The notes under the pieces: generated by a model
Told to the model about the DNA's origin: nothing
The model's database searches: none
What the model saw: the letters and a program-made list of their open reading frames with translations, nothing else
Part shown: piece after piece, positions 58,903 through 64,000 of the stretch
Numbering within the stretch: the stretch's first letter is position 1
How the letters are laid out: every line of letters begins with the position of its first letter
Made by a program: the position numbers and the translations under genes
Source: Candolleomyces eurysporus
Lineage: Eukaryota > Basidiomycota > Agaricomycetes > Agaricales > Psathyrellaceae
DNA: 64,000 nt
NCBI GenBank assembly: GCA_027579435.1
Contig: JANBPK010000734.1
Location: 1 to 64,000 of the forward strand
Direction of reading: 5' to 3'

Positions 58903-60798
58903 TTATTTTAAAGTTCGAATAAATGTAATGTTGATCCAATCGACCGCTGTTCTGGATCCCTGGCCTTTCGGTTTCCAAGTGGACTGCTTTTGACTGGACA
59001 GTTCACTAGAAGGCGCTATTTCGTCGTGTAAGAGCCGCATGTCATCCCCGGTCTGCAGAGCGACGCGAGGGTAGAACCATGTCGATTCGCAGCTGAGAAT
59101 GATACGGGATTTGAAGGTGGATAGGCTGCTAATCAGTTCTTCAGGCAACGCGTCCAGGTCCATTCGAACCAGGAAGCGACAGTCGTACATGGACTCGAAA
59201 TGCTTTGGACCACTTCCAGATTTCCGCGCTGCAAATGCTCCCAATAGCGACTCTGTGAGATCCACGTCAGCTGTGGCATGTGCAGTTTGGGCATCGGGAG
59301 GCTGTCTGCACGCGAGCCAAGCGATGACATCCAATGGACGTGGCGCAGATTCGGCAAGATTCTTGACCCTCCTAGCGCGGGATATGACCGGTTTCCACAA
59401 AACTTCAGAGCCCATCGCGAAAGCAGGAGTTGTTCTGGTGATTGGAGTCTGCAGTCGCGAGACAAGCTCGTCAAGGCGGTGCATACGCCGCTTGCCCTGA
59501 GCTTGAAGCGAGCCCCAGGGTTTTGGAGACACGTAGCGTAGTACTCGGAGCACCAAGGCCGTTTGTAGCAGAGGATCTTCTCTCAAGGACGAAAATGCCT
59601 TCTCTGAAATCAGGAAGGTACCCTCAGGAGAAGGCAGTCTTGCTTTTTGAATGAAGGCGTCGACTAGGAAATGTCGGTTCACAACCAATCTCTCGATAGT
59701 CAAAGAAAGCACGTACCATCTTCCTCCACCTTAGCGACCTTATTCGACATTCCCAAGGCAAACGATTGCAATTTCTCGGGGCCCATATCCAAATGCCCTC
59801 CTAGGGCTGTGTCTATAAGCTCAATCTGCTTCGACAGTTCTGGAGGAAGGTCTTCGGATGCTTTCTAAGGACAGGATTCAGAACGGTCGACGAGCAAATG
59901 CCACGATATACGGACTTTACCATGCTTGATGACATGCCTGATCGCATTCCTGAGAGTTATCTCTGGTTGAAAGTTCGTCTTGTCCACGACGTATTCCAAT
60001 CCATTGGCTTCGCACGTTGCCAATATTCTATCCTGTGAAAAATAGTCCATCAGTGGGCGGTTAGTAGAAGGTCATACTGTCAAGACAACCCACTTTTCCT
60101 ACTCCCAAGAATGGCCTGACAATCCACCTATTCATGCCTTGATGCCCTGCCCAATCCAGCCCCTTCGAACCATTTCCCATCCCCCATCTTCGACAATACT
60201 GCATCCCACCCACACCCAAAATCGAGGAACCCATACCCAATCTCATCAGCGCAGTCTCGCACTGGTCATCGAGATGGTGACCAGCCCCCAAAGTATTCAC
60301 CCCGAGTCGCGTCATTTGGTCAAACAACAATCGATATCTTGCGCTTCTCGCAAGGTTCTCAAACGGGGTCCCCGGAGAAGGTCTTGAAGGGAATATCCCG
60401 TTGCCCCATTCTATCTTGTTGGTATAGTGTTCAACGCCGAGAGACTCTGCAAATTTGGCAGTTTTAGCTGCCATAGTCGCTGAGGACTCTTGCAAGGCAT
60501 GGTCTACTGTCAAAGAGACAACGGAGACGGGCGATCTCTCTTTCTCCGTCGCGCGTGTGCTGGTGGAGGACATGTCGTCTCGAGTCGAGAAGTGTTGATG
60601 GAGCAGGAATAGAAGACACGTCGAATCTGGACCACCAGAGTTCGCGACAGCTACGTGCGGTTCAGAATGGACTATTGCGATGCAATAATGCTAAGGAGAC
60701 GAACCGATTTTCTGGCCCCATCCAGGAGGGGGTTTGGCTTTCTGCAGCATTTGCCAGAATTCCTGACGTGTAATGGGCTCAATAGCGCGAGCGTACAT
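58903..60798 (-). CDS. TilS-like tRNA(Ile)-lysidine synthase (PP-loop ATPase)
   Basis: PP-loop ATPase of the TilS/TtcA group. Bacterial TilS converts C34 of the AUA-reading tRNA(Ile) to lysidine; fungal nuclear copies presumably serve mitochondrial tRNA (inference). The ATG at 60798 gives MYARAIEPITRQEFWQMLQK. The first intron joins I to AVANSGGPDSTCLLFLLHQ, with the SGGPDST P-loop. VVSLTVDHALQESS and LGAGHHLDDQCETALMRLG (HHxDDQxET) are diagnostic, and VDKTNFQPEITLRNAIRHVI matches the conserved D-TN-P-TLRN-R element. The C-terminal region (59712-58903) is less conserved, with LSLTIERLVVNRHFLVDAF. A typical presequence is not obvious. The last nine codons are part of the duplicated block. Confidence 0.85.
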
Positions 60799-61513
60799 AT
60801 TTACGGCTCTCTTCATCTTCTCAAAATCGTTGGCGGCGTTGTATTGAGGTCATAAGGACTTTGAGTAGTAGAGTTCCGGCGCTGGCACTTCTGGAGAGAA
60901 CAAGTCGAACGTGATGGGTATATGTTGAGTTGCCGGTCATGATCAGGCCTCCTCCGTCATCAGTTCCAGGGTGGCCTCTCACAGTCGGCGGTAACTTAAG
61001 TTGGGGATACTTATTGAAAGAAAGCATAACAGAGGAATACTACGACAAGTACTTAGATAAGCATTACAATAAAAGCATATCTGGACAAACTGTTACACGA
61101 CATTGGGTGAAGTGGTAGTGGTAGATACAGCCGACAAGATAGTTGCAAACACAATGTCCACCGTCCGTTGTACTTTTTCATTGTCCCAGGATGTCCATTT
61201 ATGCAGGAAAACATTTCAGAGGAAATCTTCGTGGTCCAGGAGTCGTGAATAGATATAAAGAGGACGTTAGTAGTTGGTATAGATCGTCAGTTATTGGGGA
61301 TTAAGAAGGAATCGCGGGATATGACCGAGTTTGTCAGGCTGGAGAGAAGGGGAGGGAAGTCGCCGCCGCCGTCAGTGGTGAGGGCGTCCGGGACGCCGAA
61401 CATGCCCCATAATTTAGTGGGAAAAAAAGAGGTACATAGAAGATGGAGGTTTGATATTTCACGAGATTCGTTTTGCGATTGATTGCGAGCAGGAGTTAGC
61501 GAATGCATGAGTT
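60799..61513. other. promoter/3' interval
   Basis: About 715 bp between the TilS start and the YTH-gene stop, both minus-strand. It should contain the TilS promoter and the YTH 3' UTR. Short open frames only; no feature supported. Confidence 0.4.
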
Positions 61514-64000
61514 TCAGTAGCCTTGACCCCCTTGGATCCCTTGCTGGCCCTGCGATGGAGTGGGGCTGGAGTGCCTCATAACCGCCTGGTGTGTCTGGGA
61601 CTGGACGCCGAACTGATTTCCACCCATGCCTTGCATACCCATCCCTCCCATACCGCCGAGACCGCCTAGGTTCATCCCTCCCATACCCATACCCATGCCC
61701 ATACCACCAGGGGGAGCAGTGATACCCATTCCACCGATTCCTCCCACACCCATGCCCATGTGCATTAGGGGGTTCATGCCGTAGTTGCTGTTCTGGTATC
61801 CAGGGTTGTTCGAGCTAAAGGAGTTACTGTTCGAGTGGCCGGAGGTTGACGAAGAGGCGGACATGTTGGATGTGTGGCTCAGTTGCGGAGAATGCACCAC
61901 AGAGGGAGGAGAGTTGGTACCGGAAGTAGGGATATTTGGAATGGTCGGGACCGTGGACAATGGCATGCCACCGGAAGCCTGCATCTTTTGCATCGCTTGA
62001 AGCTGTGAGGTATAAGATGACTTTGTATGCAAGAACGGAGATGGGCAAGCCTACCTCGTAGAAAGCAAAGTCCTGCAGAAGAGAGGTTCGGGCTGGATGA
62101 GTATAGAAAATGCGCAGCATTTCTTGTCCAGCGTCAGGCAGCAACTCCTGAGTATCTCTTGAATTTGTCACAGGCTTTCGCTCCTGCGTGTTACTGACAG
62201 CGGGCAATTCAGTCAGTGATAAGGTCCGCCGGAACTTAGAAGAAATACGCACTTCAACTTGATATGCCTCAAGTTTGAATTGGGGATATCTCGAACAAAA
62301 ATCCACCTGACTTTGAACACACCCTTCCACTTGTCTGAGGCCCAAACGGTGCTGCTCCTTGAGTAATCGACAGGGGTTAACATCTCCGCCATACCGCAGA
62401 AATGCCCAGACGCATTGACGCTAAAGAAGAGGTAGATGGGTCCACGACCAGACGTCTCTTTGAAGGCCTTGTCGAGGCGCTTGTTACCGGGCTCCGTTGA
62501 GCTCCAAATCTCATACTTCAACGATTTGTGGACGTCGTCTTCAGTGTAAGACTTGATCACGAAAAAGCGAGCCTGAGACAATATAGAAAGAAGTTTGAGG
62601 ATAGAAAACCGAAGAAAAAGTGTGTGATACGCACGAAATTGGGTTTGATATCGAAAGTCGCAGGATTGTATCCCTTGGCAGCGATCAGAGTTGGTACGTC
62701 GATAGGGGTATTGATGAAGGGCTGGACTGGAGTCTGGCCGGAGCTCATGCTGCTGTTGCCATTGCCATTCCCAGATCCAAGATTGGTCGCCAGACCCAAG
62801 CCGGGACGTCCTCCCTGCTGCTGCCCATAGCCCTGCTGCTGGTTCGACAGATATTGCTGAGGGATCGGTGGAACCGCAGGAACTGCGCCTCCGGATCCGG
62901 AGCTTCCGCTCTTGCCATGCCCTCCTTGCTGATAAGAATACTGCAGGTTCGTGTTGGACCGACGGCCCCCCAGACTACCTTGCTGCTGTTGACCGCCGTC
63001 CCAGTCGTTGCGCTGCTGCTGCCAGTTAGGGTTGTTTTGCGAACGGTTCGGAGTCCTCCTTCCATCATATTCGCCAGACCCTCTATTGCCATTGCCTCCG
63101 ATGGTATTGTTTCCGTTGCCATTGTTACTGCCCCTCGAGGCCGTCCCGCCGCTGAACCTGGGAGGCTGCGAGGTCTGGGTCCCGGCGTATTGGCCGGGGC
63201 CGCCGGTGTATCCACCTCCCACACCACTCGCGATTTCCAATGCAGAAAGAGCGCGCTGGACATCATCGACCGTGCCCTGCGGTTGGTTTCCACCGGCTCT
63301 CCAGTCATTGCTTTGGCTCCATGGTCCCCTGTTGACAGAAGATCCGTATTGCTGTTGCTGCTGCTGCTGTGCTTGTTGGCGGAGGTAGGCCTCTTCCTCC
63401 AAAGTATAACCAGTGGACGGATTGGAGTTGGAGTCTTCTTGCTCATAGGTATAGTCATTTGCTTCTTGATATTCCGAAGTCTCGGGAGCATTCGAGCTCT
63501 GAGAATGATTCGGGACGGTCGCTTGCAAGGTGCCAGAACGCTTGAGCCCAGTGTTCATTTTGCGTGGTCCTCCCACGGCAGCGCCGTAAGTGAGAGACAC
63601 ATGTCTTCGGACACCGGCCCCAGACGGTGGGGGTGAGGGCACTTGCTGAACTGGCTGCTGATTGAATTGGGAGGACATGGGGGAATTCGAGACCTGTGGA
63701 TCCAACTGTTGCTGAGTCTCGGCATTTTGCTGCTGCAAAGCGCAATAAATCGATAATTTCGACTATTTTGCTTGCTAAAACACGCACCTCGTCATCGTTC
63801 ACACTATAATCAGCGATATTCCACGGCTCTTCATCCCCTTCGTGACCTGCAATCGCCGCAAGACTGTTGATAGCGGTCTTGGGAGTCAGATTCGCAGATG
63901 CGGACGTGTGGAAGCCTCGATGGTAGCGGGTGGGCAAGGACGCCTGGCGGTGCAGCGACGTCTTCTCTCCTACAGCACCAACACCCCCGACCCAGTCATG
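61514..64000 (-). CDS. YTH-domain m6A reader (YTHDF-like), 5' end beyond the window
   Basis: Minus-strand gene running off the right edge; no start is visible. The first visible exon carries [19 protein letters not shown] and [15 protein letters not shown], spliced to a long Gln/Asn/Gly/Ser-rich segment (about 63730-62800; Q-runs, [11 protein letters not shown]) that looks prion-like and may phase-separate. The YTH domain follows: [26 protein letters not shown] and [15 protein letters not shown] (aromatic-cage Trp residues that bind N6-methyladenosine), [17 protein letters not shown], then spliced [20 protein letters not shown]. The C-terminal 170 residues are Met/Gly-rich (repeated MGMG and GGMG) and end QGGQGY. 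Domain order (disordered N-terminus then YTH) is YTHDF-like, resembling yeast Pho92 in role, but the Met/Gly tail after the domain is unusual. Confidence 0.88.

Larger units (their letters stand above)
53298..58930. repeat. segmental duplication, right copy (B)
   Basis: Right and more complete copy of the tandem duplication. It contains arrestin B (-), hydrolase 2 (+) and the last nine codons of the TilS-like gene. Its right edge (AAATGTAATG at 58930) lies inside the TilS coding sequence, so copy B appears to occupy the ancestral position and copy A to be the derived duplicate. Confidence 0.83.

Overview
The window is nuclear DNA of a filamentous basidiomycete, most likely an Agaricomycete. 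The genes are dense and cut by many GT-AG introns of about 43-90 nt. Most products are conserved eukaryotic housekeeping proteins, and there are fungal families such as the WOPR (Gti1/Pac2) regulator and an Ecl1-type zinc protein. Many single Ns, often beside homopolymers, mark a draft assembly, and several apparent frameshifts sit exactly on them.

Layout. 0-4.8 kb: VPS54 (GARP tether). 7.0-8.3 kb: an intronless ADP-ribosylglycohydrolase between gene-poor stretches. 10.2-11.5 kb: Ecl1-family protein. 11.5-14.7 kb: N-rich stretch with no supported gene. 14.7-17.5 kb: WDR26/Gid7 subunit of the GID/CTLH ubiquitin ligase. 18.8-20.2 kb: Elongin A. 21.1-22.1 kb: Gti1/Pac2 regulator. 22.7-23.4 kb: Cwf18/CCDC12 splicing factor. 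23.6-26.7 kb: GUF1 (mitochondrial EF4/LepA). 26.8-28.3 kb: eIF2B beta. 28.5-31.1 kb: bifunctional tryptophan synthase. 31.3-33.9 kb: asparaginase-ankyrin protein. 34.1-35.9 kb: Csm1/Pcs1 monopolin subunit. 36.5-38.3 kb: arrestin-like protein. 38.9-40.1 kb: BRX1. 40.2-43.0 kb: RAP1. 43.4-44.6 kb: GTR1/RagA GTPase. 44.9-45.6 kb: lumazine synthase. 45.7-47.4 kb: SRP40/NOLC1.

47.7-60.8 kb is the most unusual part: an array of alpha/beta hydrolases and alpha-arrestins. A unit (arrestin on -, hydrolase on +, plus the last codons of a TilS-like gene) has been duplicated in tandem. The left copy (about 49.49-53.21 kb) keeps an intact 806-aa arrestin, but its hydrolase is reduced to the last few codons and 3' flank. 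The right copy (about 53.30-58.93 kb) keeps an 808-aa arrestin and a full hydrolase, followed convergently by the TilS-like gene. A more diverged hydrolase paralogue lies just left of the array. Both arrestins carry several PPxY-type motifs near the N-terminus, which suggests recruitment of a Nedd4/Rsp5-type ubiquitin ligase. 61.5-64.0 kb: a YTH-domain m6A reader that runs off the right edge.

Most neighbours are unrelated in function. The shared feature is architecture: several divergent pairs have start codons only about 130-240 bp apart (RAP1/BRX1, SRP40/RIB4, asparaginase/TRP, GUF1/Cwf18) and probably use shared bidirectional promoters. Several convergent pairs are also very close (GUF1/eIF2B beta about 70 bp, hydrolase 2/TilS 31 bp). 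Gene models were spliced by eye, so exon edges are predictions unless stated.
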